Positions 1 to 5,580 of a stretch of DNA of 5,580 bases are shown one piece after another. This stretch comes from Cyclobacteriaceae bacterium (GTDB taxonomy: Bacteria > Bacteroidota > Bacteroidia > Cytophagales > Cyclobacteriaceae), in NCBI GenBank assembly GCA_030589835.1, contig JAUUZS010000319.1, forward strand, positions 1 to 5,580, read 5' to 3'. How positions within the stretch are numbered: position 1 is the stretch's first letter; the number at the start of each line of letters is the position of its first letter. Position numbers and translations under genes: made by a program. The notes beneath the pieces were generated by a model. That model ran no database searches, was not told where the DNA came from, and was given only the letters and a program-made list of their open reading frames with translations.

Positions 1-898
1 CAAAGTAACCTTGCGCACCAGTCATTCCTATCCGGAACGCCGAAACCACCTCGTCAAAAATGAGTAACGCGCCGTATTTATCGCACAGCTCCCTTACCTG
101 TTTGTTATAATCAAAATCTATTGGCCTCGTTCCACTTTCGGGGCCGATAGGTTCCAAAATCACGGCTGCCGTTCCTCCGCGCAATTTGTTCATCCTCAGC
201 TTTTTCTCCAGTGATGAAATGCTGTTCGGCCACACTTCCTGAGTATGTTTTGAGCAAGACCTCGGAATACCATGTGCTTCAAATCGCCCTGTCCCCGGAA
301 TCCTCATTCCGTACACCATCTGATCGCTCCAGCCATGATAGGCCCCTCCTACTTTAATGATTTTCTTTTTCTTTGTGGCCAGTCTCGCGACACGAATTGC
401 AGCCATTACCGCTTCAGTTCCACTACCCAGCATCCTGAAAAGATCTATCGATGGATATAGATCACAAATCTTCTTTGCAATCTTAAATTCATATTCATGA
501 AATAATCCCGTAGACGGGCCACATTCATGAAGCAGTTCAATGATTTTATCTTTTACCAAGGGGTAATTGCTTCCCAGGACAGTTGGCCCACCGGCCTGAA
601 GAAAATCAATATAACGATTACCATCTTTATCGTGGAGGTAGGCCCCTTCAGCTTTGGTGAAAACTACCGGGAAAGGATAATTAAATGCGAGATTATGTTG
701 CACACCTCCCGGGATATAATTCATGGCCTCGGAGGTAATGGCATGGGATTTTGAACATTTCTGATCAAAATATTTTTTATACTCATCAATCTCATTTCTC
801 TTTATCGGCCTGATCGGCTGGCTCAAAAGATTGTCAAGTTTTTTATAAATTTGCTGTGTGTCGTGATATTCACTAATTGCAAAGCTGGCGCTACTCAT
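1..898 (-). CDS. Class III aminotransferase, glutamate-1-semialdehyde 2,1-aminomutase-like (partial, C-terminus beyond window)
   Basis: This is a PLP-dependent class III (fold type I) aminotransferase. The frame is open from an ATG at 898 to the left edge, giving 299 codons. Visible family signatures are IPGGV at residues 62-66, the GSGTEA phosphate-binding turn at 158-163, YHGW at 187-190, LEPIGPESG at 249-257 and IFDEVVSAFR at 280-289. D282 is the Asp expected to contact the PLP ring nitrogen. The Schiff-base lysine should lie a few tens of residues past the edge and cannot be checked. The closest pattern I know is HemL, which converts glutamate 1-semialdehyde to 5-aminolevulinate. However, IPGG lies at about residue 15 in E. 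coli HemL, so this protein carries about 47 extra N-terminal residues. It may therefore be a specialised aminotransferase, and I assign no symbol. AGGA five bases before the ATG is a plausible ribosome binding site. The downstream neighbour is outside the window; the AI-2E permease lies 177 bp upstream. Confidence 0.9.
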   Translation of the reverse strand, partial: MSSASFAISEYHDTQQIYKKLDNLLSQPIRPIKRNEIDEYKKYFDQKCSKSHAITSEAMNYIPGGVQHNLAFNYPFPVVFTKAEGAYLHDKDGNRYIDFLQAGGPTVLGSNYPLVKDKIIELLHECGPSTGLFHEYEFKIAKKICDLYPSIDLFRMLGSGTEAVMAAIRVARLATKKKKIIKVGGAYHGWSDQMVYGMRIPGTGRFEAHGIPRSCSKHTQEVWPNSISSLEKKLRMNKLRGGTAAVILEPIGPESGTRPIDFDYNKQVRELCDKYGALLIFDEVVSAFRIGMTGAQGYF

Positions 899-973
899 AT
901 TTTCCTACTGGTTTGTTAGCTTAAAAAAGTATTCTAAGTAAAGGCATATAACTTAGGTGATCTACTTACAATT

Positions 974-1038
974 TATCCCCATGTAATCAAAAAAACCGTT
1001 GTATTTGATATTCCGGATTATCTGGTTAACCAGGGATA
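974..1038 (-). promoter_or_regulatory. Nested inverted repeats and a 12-bp palindrome upstream of the aminotransferase
   Basis: The gap between the permease stop and the aminotransferase start contains several dyads. A perfect 12-bp palindrome, CTGGTTAACCAG, lies at 1022-1033. An outer inverted repeat pairs TATCCC (974-979) with GGGATA (1033-1038). An inner one pairs ATCAAA (986-991) with TTTGAT (1004-1009). The palindrome could be an operator, or the nested repeats could fold in the leader RNA 75-140 bases before the start codon. The palindrome and outer repeat overlap by one base, so they may be alternatives. No exact TAnnTTTG promoter box was found in this gap. Arms this short can arise by chance in AT-rich DNA, so function is speculative. 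Confidence 0.2.
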
Positions 1039-1075
1039 GAAAATTTAAGGAGTTAATGAGATAAATAAAAATTCC

Positions 1076-2113
1076 TCAAATTTTTAACATTTTCCTGGTT
1101 TCTTCCTCAGTTCCCAAAATGACGGCAATCCATTTAGTTCGTTCATTTTGTTCAAGCACAATTTTAATGGTCATGGTTAGTGGAACGGATAAAAACATTC
1201 CTACTACACCAAATATAAATCCCCAAACAATTAATGAAAGAAACACAACAAGGGTGCTCAAACCCAGGCCCTTCCCCATAACCCTGGGTTCAACTATATT
1301 CCCCATCACCAAATTAACGACCAGATAGCCAATACCTGTCCATATCATACCTCCCACACCTAATTGAACCAGCGCCAGCAACATGGTTGGTGCGGCAGCT
1401 ATGATAGATCCGATATTTGGAATATAATTTAATAGAAAGGCAATAACCCCCCATAAAACCGGGTAATCTACTCCGGAGACGAGAAGCCATATCCAAATAA
1501 AAACCCCGGTCATTAGGCTTATCACAGTTTTTATCGACAGATAACTTCGGATACTCTGACCAATTTTATCCAAATATTTTAATGAATTTCCATGCACTTT
1601 TTCGATTAGATCCCCTTTAAGTGTAAAACTCTTAATTTCCAGTAACATAAAAATGGTAATCAGCATGATCACAAACGAATTTGACATGACACCACCGATC
1701 TCTCCAACAGCCCCTGCAGTAAAGCTGAGGACTTTTCCGGGATCTAATAAATCGACCAATTGCCCTGGGTTTATATTTGCTCCGGCATCATTAAGATAAC
1801 TTATAATTGAAAGCGTAATTTGCCTTAAATTTTCTTCATACCTGGGAGCATCATTTGTAAAGCGGGTAAACGATTTGCCAATAATTCCTCCGAATAACAA
1901 AAAAAGCAATGCCACTCCCCCCAATACTATGGCTATAGCGAAAAAATTTGGAACTCTCCTTTTTTCTAACCATAAGATGGGTTGAGCGCAGATTATGCTT
2001 ATAAATAATGCCAAAATAATGGGGAGGATAATGGATTGTGCCGCCATTACACCTGCTATAATCACAATCAATGATGCGAAAATGATTATTGGTGATATTT
2101 TGGATTCTTTCAT
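1076..2113 (-). CDS. AI-2E family transporter (PerM/TqsA-like membrane permease)
   Basis: This is a complete 345-residue polytopic inner-membrane protein of the AI-2E transporter family (formerly DUF20, COG0628). E. coli TqsA exports autoinducer 2, but most members have no proven substrate and some are linked to ion or proton antiport. Hydrophobic segments lie at about residues 7-48 (probably two helices), 57-79, 145-160, 195-213, 216-247, 252-272 and 286-318. The segment at about 80-140 is more polar and matches the variable extracytoplasmic region of the family. Conserved signatures are YLSIKT at 191-196, the NYIPNIGS turn at 229-236, and EPRVMGKGLGLS at 275-286, followed by FGVVGMFLSVPL at 301-312. 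Length is typical. The ATG at 2113 has no clear Shine-Dalgarno sequence. The ATPase gene ends 123 bp upstream on the same strand, so read-through is possible. No luxS or other AI-2 gene is present, so a quorum-sensing role is not supported here. Confidence 0.92.
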   Translation of the reverse strand: MKESKISPIIIFASLIVIIAGVMAAQSIILPIILALFISIICAQPILWLEKRRVPNFFAIAIVLGGVALLFLLFGGIIGKSFTRFTNDAPRYEENLRQITLSIISYLNDAGANINPGQLVDLLDPGKVLSFTAGAVGEIGGVMSNSFVIMLITIFMLLEIKSFTLKGDLIEKVHGNSLKYLDKIGQSIRSYLSIKTVISLMTGVFIWIWLLVSGVDYPVLWGVIAFLLNYIPNIGSIIAAAPTMLLALVQLGVGGMIWTGIGYLVVNLVMGNIVEPRVMGKGLGLSTLVVFLSLIVWGFIFGVVGMFLSVPLTMTIKIVLEQNERTKWIAVILGTEEETRKMLKI

Positions 2114-2236
2114 AATTTGGATTCTTAAAAACTACTAATTTGATATTACTGGCATTCTGTAAAAATTATGGAAAAATACGGCTTTTTACTTCATAGCAGT
2201 AAACTATTACGAAAAACTAAAACCAACCTAAATTTT

Positions 2237-3391
2237 TTAAAGCATCTTCCAGCTTCTGACCTTATAATTTGTTCTGTCCTGATCGTCACTCCCTCCATAA
2301 ATCAAGGTTTTACGCTTTACCAACCCATTTGAAATATGATCAAAATATTCCATCCCTTTTACCAATCGAGGCATTACAGTTTGAGTTGATTTAACTTCTA
2401 GTATGTCAAACCCTCCACTTCGCTTGGTCAGCAGGTCAATTTCATGCCCATTTGAATCCCTCCAAAACCAGTAATCCCGAAGTAAATTTTGATGGTAATT
2501 TCTTTTAAATAAATCCCCTATCACCAAATTTTCAAAAAGACTCCCCATCAGGGACTGATTATCCAGGTCATCATTTTGCCTCAAACCCAATAGAAATGAA
2601 ACAAGCCCCGTATCATAAAAATAAAGTTTGGGCGCCTTTACGATGCGCTTATTGAAATTTTCAAAATATGGCTGTAATAAGAAAATAATATAACTGCTTT
2701 CTAAAATTGATAGCCAGGATTTTGCCGTAGGTTGTGAAATGCCACACGCATTGGCCAAATTATTGATATTGAGGAGTTGACCTACACGTCCTGCACATAA
2801 CCTAAGGAAATTGTCAAAACGTTTCATGTCCTGAACCTTAGTCAGATCGCTAATATCACGATTGATATAAGTTTGCAAGTAGTTGGAATAATAAACCGAG
2901 GGATCTAATTTTCTATCATATATCGCCGGGTAAAATCCTTTGACTATTAATGACCTCCAATCAGGAAGAAGCATCCCTGCCTGCTCCAATTCCGGAATGT
3001 CAAATGGCAACAATTTAAATATCGCAACCCTGCCGGCAAGACTCTGCGTAATACGCTCCAGCAAATGAAAATTTTGGGACCCTGATAATACAAATTGACC
3101 CATTTCTCCACTTTCATCGACTAACGTTTGTAAGTATGAAAATAAATGTGGGACTCGCTGCACTTCATCAAATATCACATGGCTATTAAACTTTTTCAAA
3201 AAGCCAACAGGATCCTCCAAAGCGAAATCCCGTTGATCGGTATTTTCCATGGAAACATAACGGTATTCGGTGAGGGTTTTTTTTAATAGTGTCGTCTTCC
3301 CCGACTGCCGTGGCCCGGTTACAGCAACTATTGGATATTTGTCCAAAGTGTACCTTATTGAAGTAGATATCTGACGATTAACTAGTGACAT
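2237..3391 (-). CDS. AAA_14/DUF4143 family ATP-binding protein
   Basis: This is a complete 384-residue P-loop ATPase of the AAA_14 plus DUF4143 architecture (COG1373). The N-terminal ATPase has Walker A GPRQSGKTT at residues 26-34, Walker B HVIFDEVQ at 71-78 (D75, E76), a sensor-like LSGSQN at 102-107 and a candidate arginine finger in AGR at 119-121. A winged-helix-like stretch (LANACGISQPTAKSW) spans 212-226. The C-terminal part carries a PD-(D/E)XK-like set: E287 in LFEN, D319 in EIDLL, and E332/K334 in ILEVKS. All motifs look intact. Cellular roles in this family are mostly unknown; members are often strain-variable. I chose the ATG at 3391 over an in-frame TTG at 3419-3421 because the family usually begins about 20 residues before Walker A and because a good -7 box lies between the two candidates. 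From the TTG the protein would have 394 residues. Four 22-bp repeats lie directly upstream. Confidence 0.9.
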   Translation of the reverse strand: MSLVNRQISTSIRYTLDKYPIVAVTGPRQSGKTTLLKKTLTEYRYVSMENTDQRDFALEDPVGFLKKFNSHVIFDEVQRVPHLFSYLQTLVDESGEMGQFVLSGSQNFHLLERITQSLAGRVAIFKLLPFDIPELEQAGMLLPDWRSLIVKGFYPAIYDRKLDPSVYYSNYLQTYINRDISDLTKVQDMKRFDNFLRLCAGRVGQLLNINNLANACGISQPTAKSWLSILESSYIIFLLQPYFENFNKRIVKAPKLYFYDTGLVSFLLGLRQNDDLDNQSLMGSLFENLVIGDLFKRNYHQNLLRDYWFWRDSNGHEIDLLTKRSGGFDILEVKSTQTVMPRLVKGMEYFDHISNGLVKRKTLIYGGSDDQDRTNYKVRSWKML

Positions 3392-3408
3392 TTGCGAATA
3401 ATTCTTTG

Positions 3409-3416
3409 CAAATGTA
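3409..3416 (-). promoter_or_regulatory. Candidate Bacteroidota -7 promoter box for the ATPase gene
   Basis: Read on the minus strand this is TACATTTG, an exact match to the TAnnTTTG -7 consensus used by the primary sigma factor of Bacteroidota. No TTG was found at the expected -33 spacing, so the match is half a promoter. Transcription would start a few bases downstream, leaving a leader of roughly 10 bases before the ATG at 3391. The in-frame TTG at 3421 would then lie upstream of the transcript, which supports the ATG as the start. The box sits 9 bp from the edge of the 22-bp repeat array. Confidence 0.4.
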
Positions 3417-3424
3417 ATCAATAA

Positions 3425-3512
3425 TTTGAAATTACATAGATTTTATTTTGTAATTGCATAGGCTATATCTTGAATATACATAGATTATACTTTGAAATTG
3501 CATAAATAATAA
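3425..3512. repeat. Four-copy 22-bp tandem repeat (iteron/operator-like array)
   Basis: Four units follow each other with no gaps at 3425-3446, 3447-3468, 3469-3490 and 3491-3512. The best-conserved part of the unit on the plus strand is TTTGAAATTRCATA, followed by an AT-rich remainder. By hand count, units 1 and 4 match at 17 of 22 positions, units 1 and 3 at 17, and units 2 and 4 at 16. Each unit contains a 10-bp dyad of form TGN-WWWW-NCA at 3427-3436, 3449-3458, 3471-3480 and 3493-3502, so the dyad centres are exactly 22 bp apart. A weaker, shorter fifth copy may occupy 3405-3424, beginning TTTGCAAAT, and would overlap the candidate -7 box. The array lies between the epimerase stop and the ATPase start. 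It is most simply read as a cooperative protein-binding array controlling the ATPase gene. The binding protein is unknown. The rest of this gap, to 3587, shows only a short GTCTT-AAC-AAGAC hairpin at 3523-3535 with no terminator-like tail. Confidence 0.8.
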
Positions 3513-3587
3513 TCCTACATTCGTCTTAACAAGACATTACAGATTTTTTAGTAAAATAAATAATAAACAGAACAAGTACAATTTTCA

Positions 3588-4538
3588 CTACAATAACTGA
3601 TGGTTACGCTTCAACCATGTTACCGCTTCCTGCACTGCCTCCATCGAACTGTATTTTGGAGTGTAATGTAGCAAACGGCGGGCTTTGTCTATGCTGCAAT
3701 TCGGACTGTGGGCAATATGATCCCAGGTGGCATCGGCATCCTCTTCACTCACCGATTTTTTCCATTCTTCCCATGGCAGGAAACGAAGTTTTGCTTTACA
3801 GCCAAACCACCTAGCCATTTCCTCAGCATAACCACGTAATGTAATTGCTTGTGGTGACACCACATGAAAACTTCCTCCTTTTGCATTACTAAAATTATTA
3901 ATGGCACATATAAACGATTGGGCCACATCATCGGCATGCACATGATGCACGGTTTCCATTCCGAAATTTGGCAAAAGTAATTCTTCTTCATTGGCCAACT
4001 TGCTGAAAACCTCCAAATTAAAATTTCCTGCAGGATTTACCGGCGCCCATCCCGAGCCTACGATATGGCCGGGATGCAGAATTGTTACTGAAAATCCAGT
4101 ATTGTGCGAATGTTCTAATAAGTAACTTTCAATAGCTGCTTTCTGAATTCCATATTCTCCGAATGGAATTCTTATTTGTGTTTCTTTTGTTGGAACCTGG
4201 CTACTATGTCCATGCACCCAAGTGGTTCCGCAGTGCAATAATTGTTTAATTTTACCGTCCAGCGCCTCTACAAGGTGCCGGGCACTTTCAGGGGTAAAGC
4301 AAATCATATCAATCACCACATCCGGCTCAAAAGCACAAATTTGCTGCCCGAATTTGCCGTTTTGTTCTGCTTCAATCCGGTCAATCTGGATTTGCTTGAC
4401 TGATTCCCAAGCCTCGTGAGATTGGTAAGGTAAGCGTCGACTTCGACTTACACAGATTACTTCATGGCCTTCTTGTACCAGGCGGGGAACTAAGTAGGTG
4501 CCAACGTGTCCGGTTCCTCCTATTATCACAATTTTCAT
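3588..4538 (-). CDS. NAD(P)-dependent epimerase/dehydratase family protein (extended SDR)
   Basis: This is a complete 316-residue extended short-chain dehydrogenase/reductase, expected to be cytosolic. It begins almost directly with the Rossmann nucleotide-binding motif GGTGHVG (residues 7-13), so the ATG at 4538 is the natural start. The catalytic YxxxK is Y129 and K133 in YGIQK. The partner hydroxyl residue is T105 or T106 in HCGTTW, at the usual spacing of about 24 residues before the Tyr. HPGHIVG at 155-161 and HVHADDVA at 199-206 match the substrate-side motifs of nucleotide-sugar epimerase-like enzymes. Such enzymes typically epimerise, reduce or dehydrate nucleotide sugars or related carbonyl compounds; the substrate cannot be read from the sequence. 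No Shine-Dalgarno sequence precedes the start. A small ORF on the same strand ends 19 bp upstream, suggesting possible co-transcription, and the ATPase gene begins 196 bp downstream. Confidence 0.92.
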   Translation of the reverse strand: MKIVIIGGTGHVGTYLVPRLVQEGHEVICVSRSRRLPYQSHEAWESVKQIQIDRIEAEQNGKFGQQICAFEPDVVIDMICFTPESARHLVEALDGKIKQLLHCGTTWVHGHSSQVPTKETQIRIPFGEYGIQKAAIESYLLEHSHNTGFSVTILHPGHIVGSGWAPVNPAGNFNLEVFSKLANEEELLLPNFGMETVHHVHADDVAQSFICAINNFSNAKGGSFHVVSPQAITLRGYAEEMARWFGCKAKLRFLPWEEWKKSVSEEDADATWDHIAHSPNCSIDKARRLLHYTPKYSSMEAVQEAVTWLKRNHQLL

Positions 4539-4557
4539 ATCTAAATTAATATTTTAT

Positions 4558-4773
4558 TTATAATCCATTATCTCTTGGAATAAATTTGGGAATTTCAGGC
4601 TCATCTATTATAAAATGAGAATAATGTAAATCTATACAAAATTGTCTGGTGACGAAATTTAGAAGCAGTTTCTTCCTCCAGGCTTTCCAATATCCATCAT
4701 AAAAAGAGTACCTGTTTTTCCTCATTAATTCGCCTTTCGAATAATATTTCTTAAATATCGGAAGAACATACAT
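4558..4773 (-). CDS. Possible small basic protein of unknown function (71 aa)
   Basis: I do not recognise this protein. The frame runs from ATG 4773 to a TAA at 4558-4560 and is closed just upstream by an in-frame stop. It is rich in Lys, Arg, Tyr and Trp in the first half (for example YDGYWKAWRKK, residues 25-35) and ends in an acidic-proline stretch, DEPEIPKFIPRDNG (57-70). There is no signal peptide or membrane segment. An internal start at residue 17 is preceded by a purine-rich AAAGGCGAA and would give 55 residues. In favour of a real gene are the protein-like composition and the 19-bp gap to the epimerase. Against it, the ATG is only 22 bp from the divergent ATP-grasp start, so the promoter of that gene would have to lie inside this ORF. 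If it is not real, 4539-4795 is an ordinary divergent promoter region. No upstream extension or frameshifted continuation was seen. Confidence 0.4.
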   Translation of the reverse strand: MYVLPIFKKYYSKGELMRKNRYSFYDGYWKAWRKKLLLNFVTRQFCIDLHYSHFIIDEPEIPKFIPRDNGL

Positions 4774-4795
4774 ATAAAATTATTTTCTTTGGGAT

Positions 4796-5580
4796 ATGCA
4801 ATTGAAAATCCGGAGAAGCGTTTCTTTTTTTTTCACGAAAGTTTTCCATTATGAATACTGGTCTTTTTGGTTGTTCTATTTTCCCATGTATTTCTATGGC
4901 TTATACCTGGCACTGAAGGCCGGGTCGTTCATGTACTTTTCAACAGCCAATTTGGGCATGAAATACGGTGGTGTTATAGGCGAATCAAAAAGCAAAGTAC
5001 TTTCTTCCATACCGTCAGAATATTTGCCAAAAACAATTTTCATTCCCAGATCTATTTCCTTTTCCAGCATTATATACATCATTGAAAATGAAAATATTGA
5101 ATACCCATTTATCATCAAACCGGATGTTGGGGAACGTGGAAAGGATGTAGAGCTTATCAGAGGTGAACGTGAGCTAAAAGCTTATCTTGTTCATAAAATC
5201 CATGATCTTAATATCCAGGAATATGTTGACTATGACCTTGAGTTAGGAATTTTATATCATCGATTTCCTCAAGAGGATAAAGGACAAATCACATCAGTTG
5301 TTCAAAAAGGCTTTCTTTCTATAACGGGAGATGGAAAACAAAGCATTCGAGAACTCATTGCCAGCGAGATCCGTGCTAATGCAAGGTTGGATTACCTTAA
5401 CAAGAAGTTTGATAAGGAGCTTGATGATATTTTGATTGATGGGGAGAAAAGGTATTTGGAACCCATTGGAAATCATTGCCGGGGTACCACATTCTACAAC
5501 GGGCATCATCTGATCAATGAAAAATTAAATCTCGTTTTTGATAAAATCGCGCTTAAGATCCAAGGATTTAATTATGGAAG
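4796..5580 (+). CDS. ATP-grasp domain protein, carboxylate-amine ligase-like (partial, C-terminus beyond window)
   Basis: The frame is open from ATG 4796 to the right edge, giving 261 codons plus two bases. An in-frame TAA at 4775-4777 fixes the start region. Residues 22-41 (WSFWLFYFPMYFYGLYLALK) are strongly hydrophobic and aromatic, so the N-terminus may sit in or on the membrane. The ATP-grasp part begins near residue 100. It contains PFIIKPD at 104-110, where K108 is the likely ATP-contacting Lys, the flexible loop GERG at 112-115, QEYVD at 141-145, ITGDGK at 176-181 and GNHCRGTTF at 225-233. The sequence breaks off at FNYG plus AG, probably an Arg leading into the metal-binding part, which is not visible. 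Enzymes of this fold join a carboxylate, via an acyl phosphate, to an amine or similar nucleophile. Known relatives include D-Ala-D-Ala ligase and glutamate ligases, but the substrate here is unknown. It is divergent from the minus-strand genes. Confidence 0.88.
   Translation, partial: MQLKIRRSVSFFFTKVFHYEYWSFWLFYFPMYFYGLYLALKAGSFMYFSTANLGMKYGGVIGESKSKVLSSIPSEYLPKTIFIPRSISFSSIIYIIENENIEYPFIIKPDVGERGKDVELIRGERELKAYLVHKIHDLNIQEYVDYDLELGILYHRFPQEDKGQITSVVQKGFLSITGDGKQSIRELIASEIRANARLDYLNKKFDKELDDILIDGEKRYLEPIGNHCRGTTFYNGHHLINEKLNLVFDKIALKIQGFNYG

Noticed and set aside
272..754. Two plus-strand frames at 272-460 and 527-754
   Set aside because: They lie opposite the aminotransferase, whose minus-strand frame is continuous and carries clear family motifs; their products look like no protein I know.
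1044..1080. Possible terminator after the permease gene (minus-strand TTTGAGGA pairing with TCCTTAAA)
   Set aside because: The stem is only 8 bp with one G-U pair, the loop is about 21 nt, and the following T-run is short and interrupted.
1119..1496. Short frames inside the permease gene (plus 1119-1328, minus 1314-1496)
   Set aside because: Both overlap the well-supported AI-2E family gene in other frames and show no coherent protein features.
1076..2113. Quorum-sensing locus based on the AI-2E family name
   Set aside because: Family membership alone does not show AI-2 transport, and no luxS or lsr-type gene is in the window.
3425..3512. CRISPR array
   Set aside because: The 22-bp units are directly adjacent with no unique spacers, and no cas gene is present.
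3523..3535. GTCTT-AAC-AAGAC hairpin downstream of the epimerase
   Set aside because: A 5-bp stem with no T-tract in the direction of transcription is too weak to call a terminator.
3617..4419. Short frames inside the epimerase gene (plus 3617-3814 and 4222-4419, minus 3749-3991)
   Set aside because: They are alternate-frame readings of a gene with intact Rossmann and YxxxK motifs.
4867..5509. Frames at 4867-5085 (plus), 4894-5118 (minus) and 5294-5509 (minus)
   Set aside because: They overlap the ATP-grasp gene, which is open throughout and has recognisable motifs in its own frame.
1..5580. A single biosynthetic cluster linking aminotransferase, epimerase and ATP-grasp enzyme
   Set aside because: A permease and an AAA_14 ATPase lie between them, gaps are large, and the ATP-grasp gene is divergent; nothing visible ties them to one pathway.

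Overview
The window looks like chromosomal DNA from a member of the Bacteroidota. It is AT-rich, most genes have no clear Shine-Dalgarno sequence, and a perfect TAnnTTTG-type -7 box sits just upstream of one gene. The terminal ATP-grasp protein is of a type I associate with this phylum. This placement is an inference from those signs; there is no rRNA or other phylogenetic marker here.

Layout. Five genes read on the minus strand, and a sixth reads outward on the plus strand at the right end. From left to right: (1) a class III, PLP-dependent aminotransferase of the glutamate-1-semialdehyde aminomutase type, cut by the left edge (1-898, minus); (2) an AI-2E/PerM-type membrane permease (1076-2113, minus); (3) an AAA_14/DUF4143 ATPase with an intact nuclease-like C-terminal motif set (2237-3391, minus); (4) an array of four 22-bp tandem repeats just upstream of that ATPase (3425-3512); (5) an extended-SDR NAD-dependent epimerase/dehydratase (3588-4538, minus); (6) a possible 71-residue protein of unknown function (4558-4773, minus); (7) an ATP-grasp ligase-like protein with a hydrophobic N-terminus, cut by the right edge (4796 onward, plus).

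How the genes relate. No shared pathway is evident. The minus-strand genes are separated by 123 to 196 bp, except for the small ORF and the epimerase, which are 19 bp apart and could be co-transcribed. The aminotransferase, SDR and ATP-grasp enzymes could each belong to small-molecule or cell-envelope biosynthesis, but the permease and ATPase between them argue against a single cluster. The most distinctive non-coding element is the 22-bp array. Each unit holds a 10-bp dyad, and the dyad centres lie exactly 22 bp (about two helical turns) apart, immediately upstream of the ATPase promoter. That is the architecture of an operator for a cooperatively bound dimer. No stretch over 300 bp lacks a gene; the longest gap is 196 bp (3392-3587), or 257 bp (4539-4795) if the small ORF is not real.
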